From NCBI GenBank assembly GCA_003707065.3, contig PPXM03000009.1, positions 186,001-250,000 on the forward strand: 64,000 bases of DNA, read 5' to 3'. The position numbers and the translations under genes are program-made. The notes below the pieces were generated by a model, which saw only the letters and a list, made by a program, of their open reading frames with translations, did not search any database and was not told where the DNA came from. This stretch comes from Trigonopsis variabilis. Taxonomy: Eukaryota; Ascomycota; Trigonopsidomycetes; Trigonopsidales; Trigonopsidaceae. Positions within the stretch are counted from its first letter, which is position 1. The number at the start of each line of letters is the position of its first letter. Positions 51,771 to 63,627 of this stretch are shown here, piece after piece.

Positions 51771-52225
51771 GCAGCAGAGGGAATCTCAAACGTAAGATAG
51801 CATATTAAAACCCTTAATCAAGTACGGTCCAGCGACTGTCTCACTACTCAAGACGAACCTCACGCCTATTAAAAGCAGAACACAAGGACGTTTAATTTTT
51901 CTCATTTATCTATTAATCTTTATAGTCGAGAAGGACTTCTATAGAATTAAATATTATTCTCATGATCATCAAGGTAACAGTCAAATTTCAACTGAGCACT
52001 CATGTTATAGAATTGCAACATCTTTCTTCAGACACTGATAATAAAAAGCTCAAGTTCTCAAGGACAGACTAGGATAGAGCCAAAGTCAGATCCACCCAGT
52101 CAAAATCGGACAGACAGCTTGACAGATCCTTTATTGTCCCACTGCGGAGGATCACTCTATATCGGTGAAAATGTCGAAAAACATGCGCATTGTTATATTT
52201 CAATGTTAGATTGCGCAGCACGTCC
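51771..52225 (+). pseudogene. Second decayed homeobox-gene copy with promoter, exon 1 and intron
   Basis: 51771-51957 matches the 5' flank of the homeobox gene (41973-42180, opposite strand) in an unbroken collinear alignment, including CATATTAAAA and CATTTATCTATTAATCT. Next come a copy of exon 1 (one base short), a copy of the 37-nt intron (36 of 37 positions the same) and the first part of exon 2 to about 52130 with an in-frame stop. From about 52165 to 52220 the similarity switches strand: it matches the 41475-41525 part of the gene in inverted orientation. The homeobox is missing. Retention of the intron shows DNA-level duplication, not retroposition. It is clearly non-functional as a homeodomain gene. 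Confidence 0.85.
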
Positions 52226-52366
52226 GGAGAACTTGAAGTTGTGAGCCGAGACTTCTATAATTCTTCAACTATAGTGAGACAACTATAAAATTATCTGATC
52301 GAAATGTCTCTGCTCCATTATTATCTGGAGAATCGGTTCCATTATTTTGGAGATCAGCTATTGAAT

Positions 52367-53880
52367 CTAGGCCTCCCAGATTGCTCGCGGGCCCTGCTCA
52401 CTGTAGTCGTCTTTGGTAAGATAGCCTGAATCGATTCCACCCATATTGGAGTTGAACATCTGTCGTGCAGCCATTTCAGCACCTAGAAAAGCCACATCTT
52501 CATGACCGCGATGCTTCCATTCAGTAAGATAATCTGGCACTCTAGCACTTTTAATAAGAGTAGGGGCTTGAGAACGGATTCCGCCATAAGGAATGGAGTA
52601 GCCTGGTTGACCTCCGTAGGGAGTGCTTGATCCTGAGTTATTAAAAGAGCCTTCAGCAAAAGAAGCGGTAGCCTTGGTGATGAGAAATCGCGCATGTAAT
52701 AAGGACAATAAGTTTTCGCGGAAACCCTGAATAGCTGAACCGCGTCCGACGATACAGATAGACGACCAGCAGTCTTGACGACGACCCACATCTTCAACCT
52801 TAGACATTGCTAGTCCCACAGCATCGCAGATCTGATCGATTACGGCCTCAGTGCCTTGAAACCGTTCATTTTCCACGGTAATTTCATTGCCATCTTCATC
52901 GATAAATGAATTTGCCCTTCGCTCTTGATTGGCCACATCGGGTTTTTCACTGAATGCAAAAGACTGGATACCTTTACTGATAATATCTTTGGCATTGTCA
53001 GATGCCACTATAGCAGCCACATCGATCACGCCATCATCTTCTTTATCTTCATCTTCTTCAGGCTCACCAAAAAATCGGGTCCGCACATCTTTATCGGTAA
53101 TCACTTCATAAATTGGCGATCTCTTGAGAGATTCACATTGTTTGAAGGTCAGATTAGGCAATAATTTGTGGACAGCATCAGTGATTTGATATCCTCCCAC
53201 TGGAATATGAGTCGTAGCAGTCTCAACCGCTTCAAAATCCAAGACTGGTGTAATTGTAGTTTTGGTATGTCCAACATCAATCACTAAACCATTGGTAACA
53301 CCAAACCCATAAATGGCTCCCAACGCTTCAGGCATGACCGCCAAGGCAGGCACTTTGATATTTTGAAAAATATAAGCAGTCAATTCTTCGATCTCAACAG
53401 GTGACCACAAAGAGCCAATTGTCAATAGCAGCGGTTTCAAAATCGATGAAGGAGAATCTTTGATTGCGGATCGGTAAATGAGCTTACTAAAAGGTTAGAA
53501 TGCACAAAAACACATAGGAAAAGTGATAACCTCTTATACAATCAAGTACCTGGTCTTACATAATCGATAAGAGCAGCCTCTAACAACATTGCTGGACTTA
53601 CATTAAATAAGACAACGCGGAGAAGTCAACGATTTTTCCGTCTCGAATAGGATAAATTGCGTCTTCCTCCTTTCCGGTAGATGAATATTTGCCTTTCTGT
53701 CCGCTGGGATGAGGAAATACCCTAGTAGGAACAGTGATTTGAGGTATCGTCAAAGACTCATTCAATCCGAATTGCGCTTGAGTTGTGTCAGATCCTGGTG
53801 AGATTACCTGAGAGTCAGTTTCATTATCTATTGCAATTTGCTATTCTTACCAGGATAAATTCATCTTTAAAGGGAGACAT
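52367..53880 (-). CDS. ARP9: Actin-related protein Arp9/Arp42-like (SWI/SNF and RSC)
   Basis: Nuclear actin-related subunit of fungal SWI/SNF and RSC remodelers. Exons 53851-53880, 53602-53807 and 52367-53486 (introns 43 and 115 nt) give about 451 residues. The actin fold is visible in IYPIRDGKIVDFSALSYLIK, VPALAVMPEALGAIYGFG, NGLVIDVGHTKTTITPVLDF and the C-terminal SSICIVGRGSAIQGFRENLL. The ATP-site residues are diverged, as usual for Arp9. The end, VPDYLTEWKHRGHEDVAFLG with LTKDDYSEQGPRAIWEA, fits Arp9/Arp42 better than conventional actin. An acidic insertion (GEPEEDEDKEDDG) sits in the middle. The second intron acceptor is chosen because it alone gives an uninterrupted frame. Confidence 0.85.
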
Positions 53881-54039
53881 GGATGATTGACTTGAACGAG
53901 TGAGGACTGTTGTTAGGGGCCTGAAAAGTCCACTCTCCGTCCAAGGTGGGCGCTACAGCACTGTGCGACCTTACTACCAACAGAGCTCAGAGAGTAGAGT
54001 AGAGGCTCTCTCACCTTATTAGGAGCTCTAATTTATGTC

Positions 54040-55674
54040 ATGTCTGAAAGTGACTCTCTTTTAACCCCGGGCAGAAATTATGGGACGCAAGATTTACCTG
54101 TGATAGATAGAATCGTGTCGAGCGATGTCCCGATCGGAGTCGGTTTGATCGCACGACGAGGTTCCAGAGGCACTGGAGTGCGGAATGCTATATTAGGGGA
54201 AACGTTATTCGAGTCAGGCCAAGACCCAGCCCACCGATTAAGGAGATCATCATCTGGTGCTAGACGTCTCTCGTTAGATTCTATTGCTGGCATACCCAGC
54301 CAGACCTCTTTAAAACAAGAAGCCAAAGTATTAGCGACTTACAGTGGTCCATTGATCATCACATTAATTCTGCAGCAATCACTAACGCTGGCATCAGTTC
54401 TATCCTGTGGTCGACTTGGAAAAACAGAACTTGCGGCCGTTTCTTTGGCTTCGATGACTGCAAACATCACTGGATACGCGGCCATCCAAGGTATCGCAAC
54501 CTGTCTTGATACTCTCTGTGCACAAGCATACGGAAGGGGCAACTACGCGATGGTCGGCAGTCATACTGTCCGTTGTCTGCTCCTCATCCTTGCGCTCTGT
54601 ATTCCTATAAGTCTTGTGTGGATCAATGCAGTTCCTATATTACACCTGATCGTGCCCGAACCAGATTTGTGCGAATTGGCAGGCCAATATCTCCGGATCC
54701 TGGTCCTGGGTTTACCTGCATATTCGGGGTTCGAAGTCGGCAAGCGTTTTCTTCAAGCACAGGGTATGTTCAAGGCCTCGACCTATGTGATTCTCGTCGC
54801 TGCTCCAATCAATGCCATTCTTAACTACATTCTGGTCTGGAACAAGATCGTGGGAATTGGGTTCGTGGGTGCTGCAGTGGCTGTTGCAATTACCGACTAT
54901 GTGTTGGTTTTTGGTGTCGTGCTTTATGCCACCTTTGTCGATGGCAGGCGCTGTTGGTCAGGTATCCCCCAAAAGCCATTTTCCCAATGGGGACCAATGG
55001 TCCGCCTTGCCCTTCCAGGACTGATCATGGTGGAGGCTGAATTTCTTGCTTTCGAAATCATGACCTTAACTGCGTCATACTTTGGAACATTGGCCTTGGC
55101 CGCCCAAGCTGTCTTATCAAATGTCACGACTCTCACCTTCCAGCTTCCTTTTGCGATGAGCATTGCCTGTGGTACGCGAATAGCCAATTTTGTCGGGGCT
55201 GGATTTCCCTCATGCGCTAAGATGGCTTCTCAGGTGGCCTTAATAGGATCAGTTGTCTTTGGAATCATCAATGGAGTCATACTTCTTCTCGGCCGGAATA
55301 AGATCGGGTCTATCTTCAGTGATGAAAGTGATGTAAACGCACTGGTAGCTCAGACGATTCCGGTTTGCGCTGCTTTTCAGATTTTCGATGGTCTCACTAC
55401 AGTATGCAACGGCATCCTTCGCGGCCAAGGAAGACAGAGTTTTGGTGGATGGGTCAACCTTCTAGGCTACTATGTAGTTGGCCTCCCTATATCAATGGGT
55501 CTAGCCTTTGGATTAAATGCTCGAATCGAGGGACTGTGGATAGGAATCGCCATTGCATTATTTATCATCTCGAGCATCGAGACAGTGTATTGTCTGTACT
55601 GCGACTGGGAAAAAGTTGTAAAGGATGCGAATGCATACGCCGAGGATGAGACGGATGTGGCCGTGATATTATGA
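54040..55674 (+). CDS. MATE family multidrug/organic-cation antiporter
   Basis: 544 residues in one exon from ATG 54040. A cytosolic N terminus of about 95 residues precedes twelve hydrophobic segments. MATE hallmarks: GRLGKTELAAVSLASMTANI in helix 2, GIATCLDTLCAQAYGRGNYA, LRILVLGLPAYSGFEVGKRF, VRLALPGLIMVEAEFLAFEI and CNGILRGQGRQSFGGWVNLL. The family exports organic cations or metabolites against H+ or Na+; the substrate is not predictable. It is divergent from the Arp9-like gene with a 159-bp spacer and convergent with PEX12. Confidence 0.95.
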   Translation: MSESDSLLTPGRNYGTQDLPVIDRIVSSDVPIGVGLIARRGSRGTGVRNAILGETLFESGQDPAHRLRRSSSGARRLSLDSIAGIPSQTSLKQEAKVLATYSGPLIITLILQQSLTLASVLSCGRLGKTELAAVSLASMTANITGYAAIQGIATCLDTLCAQAYGRGNYAMVGSHTVRCLLLILALCIPISLVWINAVPILHLIVPEPDLCELAGQYLRILVLGLPAYSGFEVGKRFLQAQGMFKASTYVILVAAPINAILNYILVWNKIVGIGFVGAAVAVAITDYVLVFGVVLYATFVDGRRCWSGIPQKPFSQWGPMVRLALPGLIMVEAEFLAFEIMTLTASYFGTLALAAQAVLSNVTTLTFQLPFAMSIACGTRIANFVGAGFPSCAKMASQVALIGSVVFGIINGVILLLGRNKIGSIFSDESDVNALVAQTIPVCAAFQIFDGLTTVCNGILRGQGRQSFGGWVNLLGYYVVGLPISMGLAFGLNARIEGLWIGIAIALFIISSIETVYCLYCDWEKVVKDANAYAEDETDVAVIL

Positions 55675-55749
55675 AAGACTGGTGCTTTCATGTTTGTATA
55701 TTTTTTATAGAGCGATGCAGCTTGAAAGGATCTGGAGATGGGAAAAAGA

Positions 55750-56868
55750 TTAAATCATGAGCCTTCGTATTCCGTGTATTTCCCAAACCCCAGTCTCGTT
55801 GATATACCGGCATCCCAACAATTTCTGCCCTGTGATAGGGCACCGGCCTCCTTTTGGGGATTGAGAAGGGGGAGGAGCTTCGCTGAGATAAGTATAGATG
55901 CAAGGGTAACAGAATACTCGACCAGACTCGATGACAGCAGGATTTGTAATCTCCGTTTTGCAAATCTGACAAATATTCTCGTCAATTGCTGAATCAATAG
56001 AGGGTTTAAGAGGAAGGTCTATATGATCATCATCCGTATTGGTCATCGCGTTTGATTTTGCCATTCTGTGAGCAAAATCACTCTGATTCCACCATTCCAC
56101 TAATCTTAGAACAAAGATACCAGTCGCCAGTACAGAGTCCAGTGAGTTTAAACCCTTGAGGGCAATTGCTCGAAGCCCGCCACCCAGCGCCCCTTTTTCA
56201 CGCTTTTCAGTTCTAGACATGTCTAATTCATAGTCATAGCGAGATAAGCGCGAATATCGGAAGCCTATTAAGTTATCAATCGGGCTGTGGTAGGGTGTCT
56301 TTTGAAAAAGGTAGCCCAGATAGTAGCTCAGAACCGTTAGGGAGCCGGCCATGGAGATGACTGGCCACGAATAACTCAGAGCAATATCGAAATAAGACGA
56401 CGGTTTCTGGCCTGTTAACTCATAAGCATGAATAGTCTCGTAGCGAGCGTTGAGTTTCTCTCTAAGATAAGGCAATCCGACTGCAAACAAAAGACAAAGA
56501 TTAACCTGTCGTCTCGATAGTCGCCTCGTTTTGGCCAAGATTGAAGCCGATCCAGGATTGGAGCTGGTCGTTTTGGGAGGAGCATTAAGCACTCTGACTC
56601 GTTTCAAACCGTAAAAATGCTCTGTGAATGATGAATTCCACGATTTAAGGAAATGATACTCAATTGCAAGGGTCAACAAGGCATATATCTCGTCAAATCT
56701 TAAAGCTAACCGTAAAAGATATCGAGGATGCCGCTGAGCATATGAAGCGATAATGTAGCGTAGAGAAGGCCGTATCAATGACTCTAGCTGACCACTAGAT
56801 AGTAGCTCGAATAAAGTCGGTTGGTCTGGGTCGAGGGTTGTGGCATTAAGAGAAGAGAAAAAATCCAT
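55750..56868 (-). CDS. PEX12: Peroxisomal RING-type E3 ligase component Pex12
   Basis: Peroxin of the Pex2/Pex10/Pex12 RING complex that recycles the import receptor Pex5. 372 residues in one exon. The N terminus MDFFSSLNATTLDPDQPTLF is typical, followed by the Pex2/Pex12 domain (RPSLRYIIASYAQRHPRYLL, DEIYALLTLAIEYHFL) with membrane segments. The C-terminal RING is of the incomplete Pex12 kind: CQICKTEI, GRVFCYPCIYTYL, RCPITGQKL. Divergent from the DUF202 gene with a 139-bp spacer. Confidence 0.95.
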   Translation of the reverse strand: MDFFSSLNATTLDPDQPTLFELLSSGQLESLIRPSLRYIIASYAQRHPRYLLRLALRFDEIYALLTLAIEYHFLKSWNSSFTEHFYGLKRVRVLNAPPKTTSSNPGSASILAKTRRLSRRQVNLCLLFAVGLPYLREKLNARYETIHAYELTGQKPSSYFDIALSYSWPVISMAGSLTVLSYYLGYLFQKTPYHSPIDNLIGFRYSRLSRYDYELDMSRTEKREKGALGGGLRAIALKGLNSLDSVLATGIFVLRLVEWWNQSDFAHRMAKSNAMTNTDDDHIDLPLKPSIDSAIDENICQICKTEITNPAVIESGRVFCYPCIYTYLSEAPPPSQSPKGGRCPITGQKLLGCRYINETGVWEIHGIRRLMI

Positions 56869-57007
56869 TATGGAATCAAGATGAGATGTGGGGGACGGTC
56901 TAGTCAGGGAGCAACGCTTCAGAACACGCAGTCGATCGACAAGTGGTCAACTAAGCTCGGCGCATCACGTCGTCTGCAGTGTGTACTTATCTGCCTACAA
57001 ATCCAGA

Positions 57008-57532
57008 ATGGCTATATCTATACCCACTTCAAAACTGTTCAAGATAATATCTTGGCCTGGTGGAGAGCTGATTGTTCAGAATCTGGTCTCTGATTGTCGG
57101 GATCATTGCGCTAATGAACGGACGTATCTGAGCTGGATAAAGATCTCATTCTGGATTTCAGTAATGGCTCTTACTCTTGTTGCACCGTTTGATCTCATCA
57201 AGCATGATATCTACGGTAGCGAGCCCATGACACCGCATGAGATACTCGTGTACAATCGTGTCGCAAAAGGTTTTGCGCTGACTTTCTCGGTGATCTCCAT
57301 CCTGTGCGTCATTGGTGGACTGGTGACTTATATTCGGTCTACTAGAGCCTATATCTACCAATTTAGTCCCTCCCATCTTACTTATAAGGTTGGTCTCAGT
57401 CGTGTCCTGTCTATCTCTCCGTCGGAACAACCTATCGCTGTGGTCAAATCTAGCCCGATGGGAGTCGCGGTCCTTACATGTTTCACAATCATTATCACCA
57501 TCCTGTCAATCACCCTTATTGCGATTACTTGA
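57008..57532 (+). CDS. DUF202 small membrane protein
   Basis: 174 residues from ATG 57008. The conserved entry DCRDHCANERTYLSWIK is the DUF202/YidH signature (RDHxANERTxLxW). Three hydrophobic segments follow: FWISVMALTLVAPFDL, FALTFSVISILCVIGGLVTY and VAVLTCFTIIITILSITLIA. Family members in fungi are uncharacterised; the domain also forms the membrane anchor of VTC polyphosphate proteins, but there is no SPX or VTC catalytic domain here. An in-frame extension to 56888 lacks an ATG. Confidence 0.85.
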   Translation: MAISIPTSKLFKIISWPGGELIVQNLVSDCRDHCANERTYLSWIKISFWISVMALTLVAPFDLIKHDIYGSEPMTPHEILVYNRVAKGFALTFSVISILCVIGGLVTYIRSTRAYIYQFSPSHLTYKVGLSRVLSISPSEQPIAVVKSSPMGVAVLTCFTIIITILSITLIAIT

Positions 57533-57630
57533 GACTGCCTTGTTTCTTTGGACCGTGAGTCCTTATACAATTTCAATCACTTTACGCTGCGTGGTCAGTA
57601 TTTCGTCCAGCTTCAGCGAACGCCTGGCTC

Positions 57631-57720
57631 CAAGCACCTAGCATCGTCTAAGATCGCGTGTGTCTTCATGTGTCAAGCACCTAGCTTCATCCAAGATTCG
57701 CGTGTGCTTGTGTCTTCTTG
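57631..57720. repeat. Imperfect direct repeat, about 40 nt x 2
   Basis: CAAGCACCTAGC...GCGTGTG...GTCTTC begins at 57631 and again at 57674 with small differences. It lies in the 240-bp spacer between the DUF202 gene and the convergent RPN1 3' end. Confidence 0.6.
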
Positions 57721-57772
57721 TCTTTTCAGCTACAGATCCCTATTTCGTCATTCTATTGCTATCGTAGAACAT

Positions 57773-60538
57773 TCATGCATCCTCTTCGTGGTCTGGATTC
57801 TTCTTGAGAATCACAACACCTTCTAAAGCGCCGCCTAGACTAATATACTTGTCATCTTCCAATTCAGCTCGCTCACCGTACCCTAACAGCACCGGGGTTG
57901 AATGGGTGACCCACCCGGTGATGGTCTTGGGCCGGCCCGCTTGACCAACAACATCAACGGCTTGACCTACTCTCACATTCACTTGAAGAGGTTTCAAGTC
58001 CTCATCAACAGTGATCAAGAAGCGAGGATGAATAGCAGCATTGAGGTGGAATAGGAGGTAGTGAGTCGTGGAATCCACAATAAATGACCGAGCATCAATC
58101 ATAGCAGTGAGGACAGCAAGTAAAGCCGATAAGGCGACTTGAGACAAGATCTGTCTGTCATAGTGGAATGGATTCAAGGTATGAGTGCCCTTGCCAAGAT
58201 GAACCAATCCTTGAGCAATACGAACCATAAACGATGTGTTGCTGTTAGCACGGGAATAGTAGTTGGACAGTTGCCGTAAAAGTTGAGCCAGTCGGGCGTT
58301 GTTTGTCCCTGCTCCAACAAGACCCATAGCAAAGATTGCGTTAATAGCCACATGGGTATCACTGTCATGCGAATACCGTGATAGAGTGTCGTAAACTTTA
58401 ATCTGAGGGTTTGAGATAGAGATCAGACCCATGGCAAGCGGAACTGCCCGCCGAATATGAGCTTCACCGTAATGCATCAAATGGCCAAAATGTCTCAGGG
58501 CCATCTCTTGTCCAATATCTTCTCCCATAGCGATAGTTGCAATTCCCAATACAGAATAAGCTTGGTATGAATAGTCCGTCTTGGAATCTTCCTTCTCGCC
58601 ATCTTCTTCCGCTTCGGCTTCTTCTCCCTCTTCTTTGTCGGATTTCTTGGTTGACCGAACCACTGTACAATCATGGAGGAACTTTTGAATCTTGAGGACA
58701 TTTCCAGTGCCAGCGTATGCGCAGAGTTGCAAGAGAACTTCAAGGGTGGGACCAACAGGATGAGAAATAACCTTGACAGCTTCTGTAATGGCATCAGCCT
58801 GATCAGATTTGCCCATATAGATCAAGGCCAGACCGAGGCCAATGAAACGCACCCATTTATTTGACAATTCATCTTCTCGTTCCATTAGTGTCTGTATAAG
58901 GGTGGATGATATTTCTCCATTCGCCGAGCCCACAAAAATCTGTCCGACAGCAAGAGCAGCCTGTCCTACAATATCAAGTGAAGCAGATGGATCGGAGACG
59001 ATGGCTAGTAGAAAATCAGCCACTTCTTGTCTCCGTGATCCTGCATAGGCCAAACCTAGACCCATTATCGAAGCACTGCGTAGTGATTTCGATTTTGATG
59101 ATAAATGCTCGGGCAGAATGGCCAGAACGGGGTCAGATTCGTGATGAACTCCAGCGGAAAAGATACCAATACCCAGTAAAGCGCCAGCCTTTATATATTC
59201 TTCCGGTGAATACATGAATTTATCAAGCTTCTGAAGACCATTTCCCACATCCCATTGAAGAATTGAACCTGCAGATGCAGTAGCGGACATCATGCCGCTC
59301 TCACGGTTCTTAAAAATCCAAGACTGGTTATCTTCATCCAATCGGAGTAGTTTATCATTTTGGAAACCACAGTTAACAAAGGCGTTAACAAAAGTTGAAG
59401 CCAAGTTCTGTTTTGCAGAATCGAGACTTGCTCCATTATGTTCCAAATGCGATTTATAGATTTCTTTGGGAGTTTTTGGCTCAACGATATTGAGTTCCTC
59501 AGCCAAGTAGAGGAAATAATCTGATAGCTTGCCGTTAGATAGAATCTCAAGTAGCTCTTCATCTTCAGTTAAATCTTCTATCCAGATTTGTTGACGTGCA
59601 AGCATGAAAGCAAGCTGCTTTTGCATGAGACTATCTTTAGCAACATTCCAAACGTATCGGATGAGCTCAGTATCGTCGATTCGAATAGCTAGAGACAACG
59701 CCTGAGGTAATTTCTCGTGTTGTAGATATATTTTATAAGCTGTGTGGAGAAGAGAAGAATCATCAGGAGGAGCCATTAGAGGCACACAGCTGACCATATA
59801 GAGCCCAACTCGAGCATAGGTATTTTTATCAACAAACTGAGGCAACTTTTCAATAGCTTCAACTTCCAATAGAAGATCCACAGCATCTGCTTCGGCGTTA
59901 TGATTAAGGAAATAGGGCACGATCATCAAAGAAAGATCTAGTAACCGGTCGATGGTAGCCTGCTGACCTCCAAACTCGACAGCCATTTGATATTCTTGGC
60001 CGATTTCCAATGCCAAATGACGGACATATTCATGTCCCCAGCTAACAATTTCCTCAAAGCTTTCATCTTGGGCAGCAATCCTGTAATCGAGACAGTCCCT
60101 TTCAGCGCTACCATAGGTCATGGCCAGAACCGACAAAATATCAGCCAATCGAAGAGTAAGAGGCCGATAAGCTGGTCCTTTGTCGGGTGACTGCCATTCT
60201 ACAAACAAATCAGCCAGTGATGAGTAATGTGGACCCAAGAACTTTAATGGCTTAGGAACAGCGGTCATTGACGACGTAGATGACCGGATGATATCCTTTA
60301 GCGAAGTAAGAGCAGGTTCATATAGATCAAAATTTTTCTCCTAGAAGACATGGTTAGTTGTTATTACTCATTTTCCATGGATTCAAACCTTCAATCGCTC
60401 TACAAGCATATCCAGCTCACTCTTGAGCACCTGATCTTCCTCGCTAAGCTCCTCTTCATCGATGGTTGGTTCCTTTGTTTCTTTTGGCTTTTTGTTCTCC
60501 GATGGTTCTATCACTTGATCGGCTTCTTTGGTCGTCAT
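57773..60538 (-). CDS. RPN1: 26S proteasome regulatory subunit Rpn1 (PSMD2)
   Basis: Largest receptor subunit of the proteasome base, which binds ubiquitin, UBL shuttle factors and Ubp6. Exon 1 (60389-60538) encodes 50 residues, MTTKEADQVI to LDMLVERLK; exon 2 is 57773-60340; total about 905 residues. The 48-nt intron uses a GTTTGA donor. Entry text LYEPALTSLKDIIRSSTSSM and VPKPLKFLGPHY is typical. PC repeats are seen in the middle, for example ASAGSILQWDVGNGLQKLDK, YIKAGALLGIGIFSAGVH and SASIMGLGLAYAGSRRQEVA. An acidic insertion (EEGEEAEAEEDGEKEDS) lies between repeats. The C terminus is intact. Confidence 0.97.
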
Positions 60539-61216
60539 TATTAATAAGACGATGAATTGAGATTGGACGTTCTTGGGAGGCGAACGCAATAGGGCCAGGT
60601 TGTGATGGTTACTCGGGAGTAATTCTAAGTCTGTTGTGAATATTTCAGTACGCCTTCCTATATATCAACATGGCAGAAAGGAGTTATAGCGAGGACTATG
60701 TGTTTACGGGCTTTTTTTCAGAGGACGGTCATGTTTCCCTCTTCTCAACCTCCACTATCATAGAAAGGTACCTTGTGTAGCTAGGAATGCTATGGAACTC
60801 CATGACATGTTGCCGTCATGCCAAGGGAGTGCAGCAGCTCTAGTATTCTCGTTATCTTGGGCAAAGAAAGTTCAAAGCTTTCATGCGATATCACTAAGTA
60901 GTGAAAAGCTCTATTGACTGAGGTCTGCTATAACTCAATATAGCTACCATTCTCTTGATATCAGCATTAGGAGTAAGACCACTGACAGCAACCCACAAGA
61001 AGACCGTCCTTTTTATTAAGATATCTCTGATATAAAAAACATGCGTCTTAAATCCATTGTCAAATTCATCCAGATAAAGTAGCTCTACATGTCCACAGTC
61101 GGTCCAGTGTTCGTCGTAGTTGACTTGCCAACGACGGTCAGAGCGAGAACGAAAACTAATTTCACTTGTCAACCAACTTCCGTGCAGGAAACCGACTAAG
61201 GAAGCTCCTCTTCATC
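60539..61216. other. Intergenic, 678 bp, divergent RPN1/RAB6 promoter
   Basis: A 92-codon minus-strand frame (60894-61171) opens with TTG and has no ATG at its head or recognisable content, so I do not call it. No repeat or RNA is seen. Confidence 0.5.
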
Positions 61217-62241
<1,025 letters not shown>

Positions 62242-62453
62242 GACCAACATGCCGCAGCCGCTCTAGATAAATGCTACGTGGGTATATGATTAAGCCAATA
62301 TTTTTTTTCCGCTTCCCATTTTGAAATGTCTCTGTCTTGAGCACTCTTCTATCTCCTGACATGTCTATGAGCAGCCGTCATCCTTACTATGTCCGGTGGA
62401 AGATGATGCATCTAATGTATAATATGTCAATGTTCTCGTGCACTGAACGTAGT

Positions 62454-63627
62454 TCATCCCAGATTCATCGTATTGCCTATCCCTTTAGGATTCTCGTCCT
62501 TGAAATCATCCCATTGTCTTTGTTTATATGTTTCCGCGTCGACTGCATTCTCATCTTCGTCGGCATGTTTAGCATTGGGGTCCTCCGGAGGAGGTGGCTT
62601 AGATTCGATAATACCGCCCCTTTTCTTCTCTTCCTCGAGATATTCATCAATTGTCATAGTGGGAAGACGGTAATCATTTTGGAACACCTGTTTCTTCAGT
62701 TGGTCCCTTGATGATACAATTGTGAAAGGCTTATTAACAGTACTCACTCCGCCCGACTTTTTGCTCGCGTTCAAAAGAGGTAAATCTAGTCGCTCCGAGT
62801 ATTCCCTGGTATTTTGATCAATCTTTTGCGATTGACCTATTCTTGTTTGATCTCTTTCTGCTGGATTTTGTTCGACTAGCCGCAGCATCTTCTTTTCCAT
62901 CAAAATCCCGTTGAGAGAATCAAGAGCTTTTGATGCCAAAAAATGGATTTGAGCGACGTAGAGTTGTCTTCGTATATCATCTTGATCATCGTTCTCATCG
63001 TTAGAAAGCCGCAGCTTGCGATCCAGTAGAGATACTTGGTTTTGCAACTCTTTTTCGTACTTGAATCGTCTGATCTTTTCTTGACGTCGCTCACTAGCAT
63101 TTTTTAAAGTCTCAGGCCTATCATCTGTATCAAAAATGGACGATTTAGAACTATCGTCATATCCCTGGGGGTCTATAATACGATGGACGTCAGCAACGAG
63201 ATCCTTTGGAACAAGAGAATAATCATCACATCGGCGAAGAAATGCCAGATAATTCTGATATTCAAGATTTATCACCTGTTTTCTATCGACACCGGTTGTC
63301 TTTCCGTATAATTCAGCGATAAAATATGGTAAAGGTACAAACCTGATCCAGTTAGCATGACCGCAATCGCCATACTCACACAATGTCACCTGTAGCCAAA
63401 TCATCTAGTGATTCGTTTGAGCTAAACACTCCTAACACCTCGATCTTTCGCAGCAAAGCCGAATACTCGTCTATTCCTTGTCGAATCAAGCCCTGATATT
63501 CGGGACTTGTTGGCAGTGCGCCTCGGTTCAGAGCTTGTCCTATCTTGGAATTCTCATCATTCGGGTTGTAATTGGCTCGGATCTTTCTAAATATCGTAGC
63601 AATACTTTGATCATTCTTCTCCGTCAT
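62454..63627 (-). CDS. TAP42: Tap42/IGBP1-like PP2A-associated protein
   Basis: Binds PP2A-type phosphatase catalytic subunits downstream of TORC1. Exons 63380-63627 and 62454-63342 with a 37-nt intron; 378 residues. The N-terminal helical domain has VLGVFSSNESLDDLATGDIV, continuing FVPLPYFIAELYGK after the junction, then EYQNYLAFLRRCDDYSLVP. The central part has a charged coiled coil (RRQEKIRRFKYEKEL). The C-terminal signature TMTIDEYLEEEKKRGGI and WDDFKDENPKGIGNTMNLG is the most conserved Tap42 block. Identity is firm. Confidence 0.96.

Noticed and set aside
51771-52225. Retroposed (processed) homeobox copy
   Set aside because: The promoter and the 37-nt intron are present, so it arose at DNA level.
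53487-53601. Two short introns with a tiny exon in the Arp9-like gene
   Set aside because: One of the introns would be 22 nt. A single 115-nt intron keeps frame and fits the actin-fold spacing.
60894-61171. 92-codon minus-strand ORF between RPN1 and RAB6
   Set aside because: Starts with TTG only and resembles nothing known.
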